DNA of 64,000 nt from Synanceia verrucosa (Eukaryota; Chordata; Actinopteri; Perciformes; Synanceiidae), in assembly GCA_029721515.1 (NCBI GenBank), contig CM056563.1, positions 26,305,454-26,369,453 of the forward strand, written 5' to 3'. Under the pieces are notes generated by a model, which had not been told where the DNA came from, did no database searches, and saw nothing but the letters and a program-made list of their open reading frames with translations. Positions within the stretch are counted from its first letter, which is position 1. Every line of letters starts with the position of its first letter. The position numbers and the translations under genes were made by a program. Below, piece by piece: positions 24,001-36,600 of the stretch.

Positions 24001-27000
24001 GTTGGCTATTCCTAACTTTGTCCAGAGTTTATAAGCTAGCTCACTTTTCTGTCATGCTGTGTCTGTCTGTTTTTATTAAGTTACCTATTTTTGTCCCGTG
24101 CCTGAATGTTGTCTTGTGATTTCTGGTTTTATATTATAGTAACATTGTTCTCCTCTCGTTTCAGCCTGTTTACTTCCTGCTCTGCCCGCGTTGGTTGTCA
24201 AACCCTGCCCTAGTTGTTTAAATAGTCTTGTCTCCCTGTGTCTGCTGTGAAAGAGTCTTGTCCTGCCTCTCGTCACCACACCACTTGCCAGTTCCTAGCC
24301 TCAGTGTTTTTGCCATGAGTTTTTCCTCTTTTAGAATGATTTTGTTTTCCAGTCGGGCGGCATGGCTCAGTGGATAGAGTGGTCGTCTTGTAACTGGAGG
24401 GTTACTGGTTCAATCCTGGCCTGGAGCCTTCATGTCGAGGTGTCCCTGAGCAAGACACTAACCCCCAACTGCTCCTGATGGGTCGTGGTTAGCGCCTTGC
24501 ATGGCAGCTTCCGTCATCAATGGGTCAATGTGAAGTATGTTGTAAAGCGCTTTGGGGATCGTTGCAGGTATACTAAAGCGCTATATAAATACAGACCATT
24601 TATCACTTTCCAGTCAGTTTGAAGCCACTAGTGTAGTGAGCTTAGTCTTTGATTCTTTAGTTTCTTGTTTGTCGGCTGCTGGTGTAGCGCGCTCATGTTT
24701 GTTTAGTTTACCGTATCCAGTAGTGTAATGTGCCTAGCTTATTTGTTTGATTTCTTTCCGTTTGCCAGCCACTTGTATAGTGAGCTTATCCTGTGTATTT
24801 TCATTTGTTATTCAGCCGCTTGTGCAGTGTGCTCGAGATTGTTTATTTTCCTTTTTAGCCGCTAAAGTAGCGAGCCTCTTTTATTTTGATAGTGCATTTC
24901 CCACTAGTTTAGAGCGCCCTCATTTCTCCCCTGTATTTTTGTTTTGTTAGTGCTGTGGTCCTTAGATCCTCCCTTAGTTTTCCCCTTTTTCCCTTTGAGA
25001 GGATTTTGTTTTTGAGGACCTTTTAGTTGTTTTTTTTTTCCCCTCCTGTCTCTTCTCTGTCTAGCTGTAGGTTAGAACAGAATAGGGCTCGACAGCAGCG
25101 TGTCTCCTACTCGCAGAGAAGCACGTCCTCATCTTCTCGTGTGCGTGCCTGAGTGCTTGTTTGCCTGCTGCTTGCCTGAGTATCACTAAACACTCTTTTA
25201 ATCATAACCCTCTGGTCTCAAGTTAGTTCTATGGATTGGTCACATTTTCTCCCAATATTAGCTCATATTTCTGAAGAAAACTAGTTCAATAATCAATGCA
25301 GCCAAACTTTTGGCTGCTCTGCTCTTATTACATCAAGAGCAGCAGCAGCACTTCACCTACCAAGAACAGTTATGTTCTTTTCACAAATATGAGAATGATA
25401 GTCAAAAATAAAATTGAAATGCATAGTTTTATGTAAACCAGTATTAAAATTTTCATGGGGCTAATAATCCTGAGTGTGTACAGTGTGTATAGTAGGTGTG
25501 TAAATGATCAAAAACAGTATTGAAAGTAATAGATGACCCCAAATTCCAATTTTGCTTAGAACCCCATGGAGGCTTGGGCCGGCTCTGCCTACAGACCCTT
25601 TTCATCTCATACCTACAGACCCTTTATCATTTCATGCCTACAGACCATTTAGGACCATAGACCAGGCATCAGTATTTGAAGGTTGAACTTTAAAGACAGC
25701 CTGTCCCCCTGCTCCTCAGTCATCTGCGGTATGATGTAATCACCAGAGGTGTTGTTTCTTCCAGGTGTCTCTGGTGTCTCTGACAGCGAACATCCTTGGC
25801 TTTTCAGAGCTGGGAGCAATCAAGTCTTTGAGGACTCTGAGAGCTCTGAGGCCCCTGAGGGCCCTGTCTCGTTTCGAGGGAATGAGGGTGAGACAGGTGT
25901 TTTAAACACTGCCAGGTCCTGATAGGTGTTGGCGTTCTGACCTTTCTACCTGTCTTTCTGCAGGTGGTGGTGAACGCCTTGGTTGGAGCAATCCCCTCCA
26001 TCTTCAATGTGCTGCTGGTCTGTCTGATCTTCTGGCTAATCTTCAGCATTATGGGAGTGAATCTCTTTGCTGGAAAGTTCTATCACTGCTTCAATGAAAC
26101 GTCTGAGGAAATGTTCCCCCCTGAGGATGTCAACAACAGGACAGAGTGTCTCGCTCTCATCCAGGCAAACTACACTGAGGTCCGCTGGAAGAACATTAAG
26201 GTCAACTATGACAATGTGGGGATGGGCTACCTGTCGCTGCTGCAAGTGGTGAGTGAGACAGGTCAGGTCTCAACAGGTCAGACATGAGACACTTTGACAG
26301 GTGAGACAGCCTGAAATGAGATCAACAGGTGAGACAGTCTGACATACTTAGGCTTAGACAGACTGTGTTGTCATTGAGGCGCAGCAAGTACATACATAGA
26401 ACAAAATTTTGTCACATTGCTCGGCACAGTATTGTGATATGATTGAAATATGAAGTAATGAAGTAGGAGTGAGGGTCTATTTAAGCATTTAGCAGTCTGA
26501 TGACCATGCAGAGGCCAACAGGGAGAATCATCCATGGTGATGGAGTGAGGAGTCACTGATGATGATTCTGGCTTGATGCAGTGCTTTGGAGTAATGTCCT
26601 GAATGGAAAGAAGAGAAGTCCCAATAATCCTCTCTGTTGTTCTCACCACTCTCCTCACATCCTTCCAGTAAGAGGGTCAGTAGCCTCCACACTACAGGGA
26701 GATGCAGCTGGGTATGATAAGATAAGAGAGATAAGACAGAATTTTATTTATCCCCAAGGAAATTCTTTGACAATAGTTGCTATACAAAGTATGCAAAAAG
26801 TAAAGAGATTTTAAAAATATATACAGTGCAGAATAGTGCTAAAATGCAGTGAAGTGCAAAACCAACAATATAAACAATACAACAATATACAAGAAATCTA
26901 CAAAAAAACTATAAGAACATAAGTATGCTGTAAGCTGCCAAGTAATTTTAGAAGGTTTAAGTTTAAAAGTGACAAGTGCTGATAAAGTGACATGATGTAA

Positions 27001-30000
27001 TGATAAGTATTACAGTAAGTTTATTGTGAGGAGCTATGAAGATGCACTATATTGCCAAAAGTATTCGCTCACCCATCCAAATAATCAGAATCAGGTGTTC
27101 CAATCACTTCCATGGCCACAGGTGTATAAAATCAAGCACCTAGGCATGCAGACTGCTTTTACAAACATTTGTGAAAGAATGGGTCGCTCTCAGGAGCTCA
27201 GTGAATTCCAGCGTGGAACTGTGATAGGATGCCACCTGTGCAACAAATCTAGTCGTGAAATTTCCTCACTCCTAAATATTCCACAGTCAACTGTCAGCTG
27301 TATTATCACAATGCGGAAGTGTTTGGGAACGACAGCAACTCAGCCACAAAGTGGTAGGCCGTAGGCCATGTAAACTGATGGAGCGGGGTCAGCGGATGCT
27401 GAAGCGCATAGTGCGAAGAGGTCACCAACTTTCTGCAGAGTCAGTCGCTAAAGACCTCCAAACTTGGTGGCCTTCAGATTAGCTCAAGAACAGAGTACTT
27501 CATGGAATAAGTTTCCATGGCCGACCAGCTGCATCCAAGCCATACATCACCAAGTGCAATGCAAAGCGTTGAATGCAGTGGTGTAAAGCATGCCCCCACT
27601 GGACTCTCGAGCAGTGGAGACGCTTCCTCTGGAGTGACGAATCACGCTTCTCCATCTGGCAATCTGATGGACGAGTCTGGGTTTGGCGGTTGCTAGGAGA
27701 ACGATACTTGTCGCACTGCATTGTGCCAAGTGTAAAGTTTGGTGGAGTGGGGATTATGGTGTGGGGTTGTTTTTCTGGAGCTGGGCTTGGCCCCTTAGTT
27801 CCAGTGAAAGGAACTCTGAATGCTTCAGCATACCAAGATATTTTGGACAATTCCATGCTCCCAACTTTGTGGGAACAGTTTGGAGCTGGCCCCTTCCTCT
27901 TCCAACATGACTGTGCACCAGTGCACAAAGCAAGGTCCATAAAGACATGGATGACAGAGTTTGGTGTGGATGAACTTGACTGGCCTGCACAGAGTCCTGA
28001 CCTCAACCCGACAGAAACCTTTGGAATGAATTAGAGCGGAGACTAAGAGCCAGGTCTTCTTGTCCAACATCAGTGTGTGACCTCACAAATACACTTCTCT
28101 CAGGTGGTCATAGGTGGATGAGTTGTAGAGTCTGATGGCTGCAGGAAGGAAGGACTTCCTGAGGCGTTGTGTTGCTCACCTTAATTTATTATTTTATTAG
28201 TTATTAGTCTAAAATTAGTCTGTGGCTGAAATAGCTCCTGCAGGAGTCCAGGATGTGATGGTGGGTGAGAGGCATTGTTCATGAAGCCGTGCAGCTTGGA
28301 CAGCATCCTCCTCTCTGACACCACCACTACAGAGTCCAGCTCCACCCCAGGACAGATCCAGCCTTCCTGATGATTTTATTCATCCTGTTGGTGTCAGCTG
28401 TCCTCAGCCTGCAGCCCCAGCACACCACAGCATAGAAAATGGCACTGGCTACCACAGACTGGTAGAACATCCTCAGCATGATGGTACAGAAGTTGAAAGA
28501 CCTGAGCCTCTGCAGGAAGTAGAGCCTGCTCTGGCCCTTCTTGTACACAGCCTCAGTGTTCTTGACCCAGTCCAGTTTAGTGTTAAGGTGTACTCCCAGG
28601 CGCTTATAATCAATGAGTCCAGGGACCTCATGTATAAAGACTTGCGTGGATTTCCTACTGAAACCTGCCGTACACTAAAACCCAGAAAGTTACGCATGGA
28701 TCAAACCACGTTTCTTTTATACATCCCAATCAATGTGGAATTGAGTGCACATTCCCAAGATGGCACCGGTGACGCGGCAGCATGTTGCAGCAGCTCCCTA
28801 ACTCCGTCATCTTGAGTGTTTTTGTCTTGTCCTGGATGTTGATTTTACTGTTAGTGTTTTATTTTTTAAGTTCGCTTCCCATGCACTATCTACTTTTTCG
28901 TCAATATGGAGTGAATTAAACCTTTCTTTTTTTGCCTGTTACTGGGAGGACTATTTCAAGCACAACACCGAACAGGGCCGGGTATTGTTTATTCCCGGCA
29001 GGAGCTCCTGGACCTTGCTGCTGGTTCTAAACTGGCCGGGATTAGACATGATATTCCGGCTGAACTGTTACGGAAGCGACAGCGGGGCATACGGGCTGGA
29101 GTGAAAAGGAACAAAAGGCAGAGAAGGAGAGCATGGAGGAAGACTTTTTCAGCTGGCTCTTCCCTCTATCGTTTGAGAGATTGGTTCTGTCCCAGGTAAG
29201 ACCCAGGGTAAGGTCATACATGGATCCTCTGCCGTTTGCTTATCAGCCCCACATTGGTGTGGATGATGCTCTCTGCCACATGCTGCAAAGAGCTCATGCT
29301 CACCTTGATGGGGCTGTTGCAGCTGTGAGGATCATGTTTTTTGATTTCTCAAGCACCTTTCACACCATCCAGCCAGGGCTGCTTGGAGAGAAGATGAGAG
29401 CCATGCAGGTGGAGTCAGAGCTAGTCTCCTGGGTTATGGAATACTTGACATGCAGACCACAGTATGTGCGTCTCCAGAACTGTGTTTCCGGAAAAGTCCT
29501 GAGCTGCACGGGGGCCCCACAGGGAACTGTTCTGTCCCATTTTCTCTTCACATTCTACACTTCAGATTTCCAGTATAACTCCAGCAGTTGCTTTCTTCAG
29601 AAATTTTCAGATGACTCAGCGGTTGTTGGACTTATTACGGAAGAGTGTGAGATAGAGTACAGGGACATGATCGAGAACTTTGTGGACTGGTGTAACAGCA
29701 ACCACCTGCAGCTCAACATTTCAAAGACCAAGGAAATGGTTGTTGACTTCCGGAGGAAGAGGCCCAAACCAGCTCAAGTCACCATTCAGGGCACTGAGGT
29801 GGAGGTTGTGTCCAACTACAGATACCTTGGTGTGTGGCTGAACAACAAACTGGACTGGTCCGACCACATGGAGGAGGTGTACAGGAGAGGTCAGAGCAGA
29901 CTGTATTTCCTTAGAATGTTAAGATCCTTAAACATTTACAGCCTCTTTTGTACACATTTTACCAGACTGTGGTGGCCAGTGCGCTCTTCTTTGGTGTGGT

Positions 30001-30595
30001 GTGCTGGGGTGGGAGCTCACTGCGCAGCTAGGAACAGACTAAACAAGCTGATTAAAAAGGCAAGCTCCATCATTGGGGCTGACCTACAGACTGTCCAGTA
30101 GGTGACTGAAATGAGGATGCTTAGGAAACTGAACCGTATACTAAATAATGTTTCCCACCCACTTCATGCCCTGGAGGTGTTTCGGCAGAGCACCTTCAGT
30201 CACAGACAGATCCCTCCAAAGACAAGGACTGAACGGAGCAGGATGTCTTTCCTACCTGCTGCCATCTGAACTTATAATATGCAATCACAACAACACCTGT
30301 CACTTTCATCTGGTTAATATTGTATGTACGTACATTCATATATATTTACCTATTGGCTATTTAAACCACCTCATCTATCTAATATTGTATATATGTACGT
30401 TTACATATTTACTCATTGCTTATTTGCAGTGAAAATTGTTAAATTATATTTTGTTATTTGTTACTTGACACTTTGTGCTTATTTTGCTTAGACTCTTTTT
30501 ATTTGAAATGTTGGTTGTCTTCGTGTTGGTTTTGGGGTGTTTATGTCACTTTGTAGCTGCTGTAACGAGGCAATTTCCCTAAAGGGATCAATAAG

Positions 30596-30634
<39 letters not shown>

Positions 30635-33600
30635 CATGCAAATTCATTTAAATAGGCTCCATGGTGTGGCTGTCCTCATCACGAGAGGAAAAACTTCAGG
30701 GTGTAGCCACGGTCACCCAAGTTAAAAACACAGGGTTAGATGTGTGCACATGTGCTGCACTTGATGGATCACACTGATGTGAAATAGGATCACAATTCAG
30801 GAGAGATACTGAGGAAGACATTCGTGACTTTAGCAGTGTGTAGATGATGATCAGGGATGCACACATGCAAACCATGAGTCAGGGAGAAGACTGATGACCA
30901 GTCAATATTTACTCCAGCCACCCCGGGACATATCCACCTACAGCCTGTTCCCTCCATGCTTTTATTTAGGATGTATGAATCACCTGTTGAGCAAGACCAC
31001 CTTGCAGTGATGTTGGTCAGATTCATTTGTGCATCACAAATAATGTGTGGGGGGAGCTGAAGAGCTGGGGGAGGGGTAGACTCAGAGTCTGGGATGTCCT
31101 CATGTGGCCATGTCTCCATAAAACACAACACACTGCTTTTAATCTAAACCCAAAGCATGATTTCCTATTTGACTTTACACAGAGCTTAAGCAAAAAAAAA
31201 CAAAAAAAAAACAACAAAAATTAAATAAGAATAATTAACTTCAAAGTTGGAAAATATTGAGAGCAGCTGTATTGAGAGCAGCTGTATTAGAGGCTGTCGT
31301 TTCCAGAGCCAGTGGAAGCGTACCCTCCAATTTTATTATCAACAGTAAAAACTGAATTATTATTATCAACAGTAAAGAGAAACACTTTGAATCTAAACAT
31401 GTTTACTGCAAGTCTACTTGTCGGCTAGTGTTTGAAAAAGGCTGTTCTAGATGTTTCTCATTTCTCTGTATGCAGGTGATCCTTCCTAATATATTATATA
31501 TACTTAAAATATTATATTTACTTTAAATATTATGTGTACTATTATGTTTTATATACTATATATAAATGTGTCTCTTTCAGGCTACTTTTAAAGGCTGGAT
31601 GGAGATCATGTATGCAGCGGTGGACTCCAGACATGTCAGTAGTAGTTTTTACTCACTACAGTGGTACTAATACTAGTGCTAATACTGGACTTGATACTAG
31701 TGCTAATACTGGCCTTAATACTAGTACTAATACTGGACCTGATAGTAGTGCTAATACTGGACCTGGTACTGGTACCAGTACTTGTGCTAATACTGGTACC
31801 AAATGTTCAGACTTTGAGATTAAACCAAAATAATCTGACTTGACCCTGGTTGCCATGACAACCACACTGTGTTTCTGGCTGTAGGTGGAGTCTCAGCCAA
31901 TGTACGAGGACAACCTGTACATGTACCTTTATTTTGTCATCTTCATCATCTTTGGATCCTTCTTCACTCTCAACCTCTTCATCGGAGTCATCATCGACAA
32001 CTTCAATCAGCAGAAGTCAAAGATAAGTTTCTACTGAGCGTCTGCTGGATTTCTACTAAGTTTCTTCTATTCAAGATTCAAGAGGTTTATTCAGTGCTGC
32101 CCCTCCCTAAACACAGAACACATGTTGTGCGTAGGGCCTCATCCTTCATGAGGGGCCACATTTTGTGTGAGGGGAGACATTTGCATATGCACAATGAATG
32201 CGCAGATGCACTACTGCGAGATGAGTGGCACATACAACCTCAAATCAGCTCGAGGAAAGAGAGACCTGTAATCAGACTGTGAATGCGTCGCTGCAATGAC
32301 TGACAGCACTCTACATCTGACCAATCAGAGGGGAGTGCCGGCACACATTTGCAGAGAGAGTGAGGAGTTGTAGCCTGGTCTTTCCAGACCCTTTTACTAT
32401 AATACAGAGGACTATCGTACTGTCATACAGAGGGTCTGGCATTCCTCCATTGAGAACCGATTTCAGAAGGGATGCGTGAACTCTATTGAAATTTGAAATG
32501 ATGTGTGTATGCTAGTCCATGTACCATGAATTCAGTTGACTTTCTATGGCAGCCATGTTTATAATGCATTTTTAATATATTTATCAGTCATCATAGCACT
32601 GTATAAAAGCTTTTGAATTAGTATGTTACAAACACTCAGTTAAAAAAAACACAATTTAATACTACTTCAAATCCAACCATCCATCCATTTTCTCCCTCTT
32701 ATCCTCTCATAGGGTCAGGGGGGCTGGAGTCTATCCCAGCTGTCTTTGGGTGAAAGACAGGGTACACCCTGGTCAAGTGTCCAGTTCATCACAGGACACA
32801 TAGAGACAGACAACCACTCACACTCACATTCACACCTACGGACAATTTAAATTAGCCAATTTACCTAATCCCCATGCATGTTTTTGGATGGTGGGAGGAA
32901 GCCGGAGTACCAGAGAGAACCCACGAAGACACGTGGAGAACATGCAAACTCCACACAGAAAGGCCCCAGGCCGGCAATCGAACGCGGTACCTTCTTGCTG
33001 TGAGGCGACACTACACGTTAACAGTAATATAAACTGGAATGTTAATTATGGCTTAACATAACGTTACTTAGCAGTAAACGGTGCCAGTATCTCCTCAGAT
33101 GAAGGAAACATGAGCTGAGAGCTCAGACCATCACTGCTGCTCCTCTTCAGGATGTAATGACAGCAGAGAACTGTCAATCACACTGTAGCCACACCCCAAA
33201 GCTTTATGTGTTATTTTCACCATATATTAGACCATAATTCAGTAAATGAACATCCTGATGTATTAAAACATTATGTAAACTATCAAGGCCATAAATTCAT
33301 ATTTATAGTGTTTACAAAGGAAATACAGCAAGAGAGAACAGGGTCATTTTCCCATAGACTTCAATACAAACAGACTTCTTTTTGAAACCGCCAGTATCGC
33401 CCCCTGCTGGCTGGCGAGGGGATGCAAGTTTAGTTACTTCCGTTTGGGCTTTATAGCCATTGTTCACAAACCAACAGGTGATGTCACGATAGCTTCGTCC
33501 ACTCTTTATATACAGTCTATGGTAGGGCCTCCAAATAAAATTTCGCTTAGGGCCCCAATTTGGTCAGGGGTGGCTCTGGGTTTATTGTCATGTACACTGC

Positions 33601-36600
33601 ACAAACAGGAGTAACACTAGGTAAAGACATTCTTTCTTTATGAGTTCCCTTCACACAAGTGAAATAACAAAAATTAAATATAGCATAAATTTAACCTTAA
33701 GCAAATAAAATAAAAGCAAAATAAATTGAGCATTATGCATAAAATGCAGAGTGCAGTCAAACATATATTTGTTGTGTAATGCTGTTTATGAAATGTGCAA
33801 ATTAGCAGTATTAGCAGCTGTAGTAGTGCAAATGTTCAAGAATCACAGATTTGTAAATAGTAGAAATGTGGTAATATATATGGAATATGGTCAGTGATTC
33901 AGTAGCCTGATGGCCCGAGGGTAGAAGAAGTTTCTTTCTTTCACACTCCTGTAGTGTCCTCCAGAAGGCTGGAGCTTGAATACTGTGAGCTGTTGAGTGG
34001 TCCTTGACAATGCTGGGTCCTCCTCATGACCCAGGTGTTGAATATGATGACAGACTGGAGAGTCTTCCTGTCCTTCATGGTGCAGCTTCCATACCTCAAT
34101 ATTGTCAATGCATGTACTGATGTAGCTAGTGACAACTGATGCATATTCCTCTAGGGGTCCATTTCACAAAGCAGTTTTAGTGAAAACTCTGAGTCTGTTA
34201 ACCCTGAAATGAGGGAAACTCTGATTTTTCCGTTTCAAAAAGAGAGGTAACTCAAACTAGAGAAAGAGGGCTAACTCTAGCCTGTTTCACAGAGAGAGCT
34301 AACTTAAGCTCTCTGTCAGTTACCATAGTAACAGACTCTATGAATCTAATCTGGTCCGAAGCAGGTTTTTCTCAATGAACCTCGAGTTTCTCTCTGTCTC
34401 TGCCCTCTTTCAGCCACACACACTATTTGATTTCTTCATTCATTCATTCATTCATTCATTCAACTTTCAACTTTCAACTTTATTTGTATAGCCCAATATC
34501 ACAAATTATGAATTTGCCTCATTGGGCTTTACAATCTGTACAGGATATGACACCCTCTGTCCTTTACAAATGACCCTCGCATCGACTAAGGAAAAACTCC
34601 CCCAAAAAAACCTTTTAACAGGGAAAAAGAAACGGAAGAAACCTCAGGAAGAGCAACAGAGGAGGGATCCCTCTTCCAGGATGGACAGACGTGCAATAGA
34701 TGCCATGTGTACAGAATAACAACAATGAAAACACATTAACACTAACATACAAAATTGTATGGAAATGTCCAAATCAATATAACAACAGCTAATATACAGT
34801 GTGTATATATAGAATTATATGAGAGTGTCCAAGGGGATGAAGAGCATCATCAAGCTATCAGCAAAGGATGAGAAGCATGTCGTCCTCTCCACCATGCCAA
34901 CCAGAAGAAGCCTGGGCAGCACATCTTCCACTCCACCACACCAAAACAGGAGAAACCTCCGCAGGATGACCTCATCACCACCACGTCACTCAGAACCAGA
35001 AGATGAAGCCTGACTGGTCTGCACAACCACTACTCCACCAGGTAGACTGGATCCATGGATACCTGTGAGATGAGAATGCACAGGGACTACGAGGCACAAA
35101 ACTAATTTGCAGCATGTGTTAAAGGGAGGAAGAGTAAACACATCCTCTTCTCCACTACCCTAAAAGATACAACCTGAGCAGCATCGCCTCTTCTCCATCT
35201 CACCACCATCAGGACAGACGAAGCCTGGATGACACCACCTCCTTCTCAACAAGTAGCCTCAGCTCACGGACACCTGGGAGCTGGGAGCACAGGGGCTCCA
35301 GGGAAGAAGATGAGTTAGTAAAATGACTTAATGGAGGCATCCAAATGAAGAAGAAGAGAAGCTCAGTGTGTCAGAGGAAGTCCCCGGCAGTCTAGACCTA
35401 TAGCAGCATAACTAAGGATTGATCCAAGGCAGCCTGAGTCAACCTTGGATCAGTCCTAACTATAAGCACTATCAAAAAGGAAAGTCTTAAGCCTACTCTT
35501 GAATAAGGGGATGGTGTCTGTCTCCCGGACTGAAAGAGGGAGTTGGTTCCACAGAAGAGGAGCTTGATAACTGAAAGCTCTAGCTCCCATTCTACTTTTA
35601 TAAATCCTAGGAACCGCTAGTAGTCCTGCATTCTGAGAGCATAGAGTTCTAGCAGGATTATAAGGCACTATTAGCTCTTTAAGATAAGATGGTGCCTGAC
35701 CATTCAGTGCCTTGTAGGTGAGGAGGAGGATTTTAAATTCTATTCTAGATTTTACAGGGAGCCAGTGCAGAGAGGCTAACACCGGAGAAATATGGTCTCT
35801 TTTCCTGGTTCTGGTCAGAACACGTGCTGCAGCGTTCTGGACCAGCTGGAGAGTCCTGATAGACTTATTAGGGCAGCCTGATAATAACGAGTTACAATAG
35901 TCCAGCCTGGAAGTTACAAATGCATGGACTAATTTTTCTGCATCGTTTTGGGAGAGAATATGCCTTATTTTTGCAATGTTGCGCAGATGAAAAAAAGCTG
36001 TTCTAGCTGTTTGTTTCATGTGGACGTTGAAGGACATATCTTGGTCAAAAATTACCCCTAGATTCCTTACAGTGGTGTTCGAGGCTGGTACAAAGCCACC
36101 TAGAGTAAATAAGTCATTAGATAGGTTATTTCTGAGATTTTCAGGGCCAATTAGAATAACCTCAGTTTTATCTGAATTTAACAACAAGAAATTGTGCGCC
36201 ATCCAAGTTTTTATATCCTGAAGACATGTTTGGAGTTTAGCTAACTGGCTGGGTTCGTCTGACCTAAATGACAAATATAGCTGAGTATCATCAGCATAAC
36301 AGTGAAAGTTTATGGAGTGTTTCCTGATAACATTGCCTGAAGGAAGCATATATAAAGTAAATAGAATAGGCCCAAGCACAGAACCTTGAGGAACTCCATA
36401 ACTGACTATGGACTGCATGGAGGATTCATCATTAATGTGAACAAACTGTGATCGATCCGATAAGTAGGATTTGAACCAGCTTAAAGCAGTTCCTCTGATG
36501 CCAGTTAAATGTTCTAATCTCTGCAAAAGGATATGGTGGTCAATAGTATCAAAAGCAGCGCTAAGATCTAACAAGACAAATACTGAGACGAGTCCATGGT

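Larger units (their letters stand above)
23192..25764. other. scn4a intron 20 with several transposon pieces
   Basis: A 2.57-kb intron. It holds a CTACAGACCC-TTTATCA-CTCATAC minisatellite split around an insertion, an L2-like 3' tail, a SINE and a hAT-like element (entries below). No exon is seen between the DIII-S3 and S4 exons. Confidence 0.8.
26249..31580. other. scn4a intron 22, 5.3 kb of nested retro- and DNA transposons
   Basis: Between the DIII turret exon and the filter exon. It contains an antisense Rex1-like LINE cut by a Tc1 element and a PIF/Harbinger-like terminus interrupted by a sense Rex1-like LINE. Then about 0.9 kb (30640-31580) of non-coding, A-rich sequence in which I see no gene. 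Confidence 0.8.

Noticed and set aside
24353..24426. tRNA gene
   Set aside because: A and B boxes are present but no complete cloverleaf can be drawn, and a SINE body and tail follow.
27573..28034. 153-aa DDE protein as a domesticated gene
   Set aside because: It is the C-terminal half of a frameshifted Tc1 transposase without a 3' terminal repeat; no sign of selection or splicing.
29133..30101. 322-aa protein as a host gene
   Set aside because: Reverse-transcriptase motifs and a (TATC)n-terminated 3' end show it is a Rex1-like LINE, with the endonuclease deleted.
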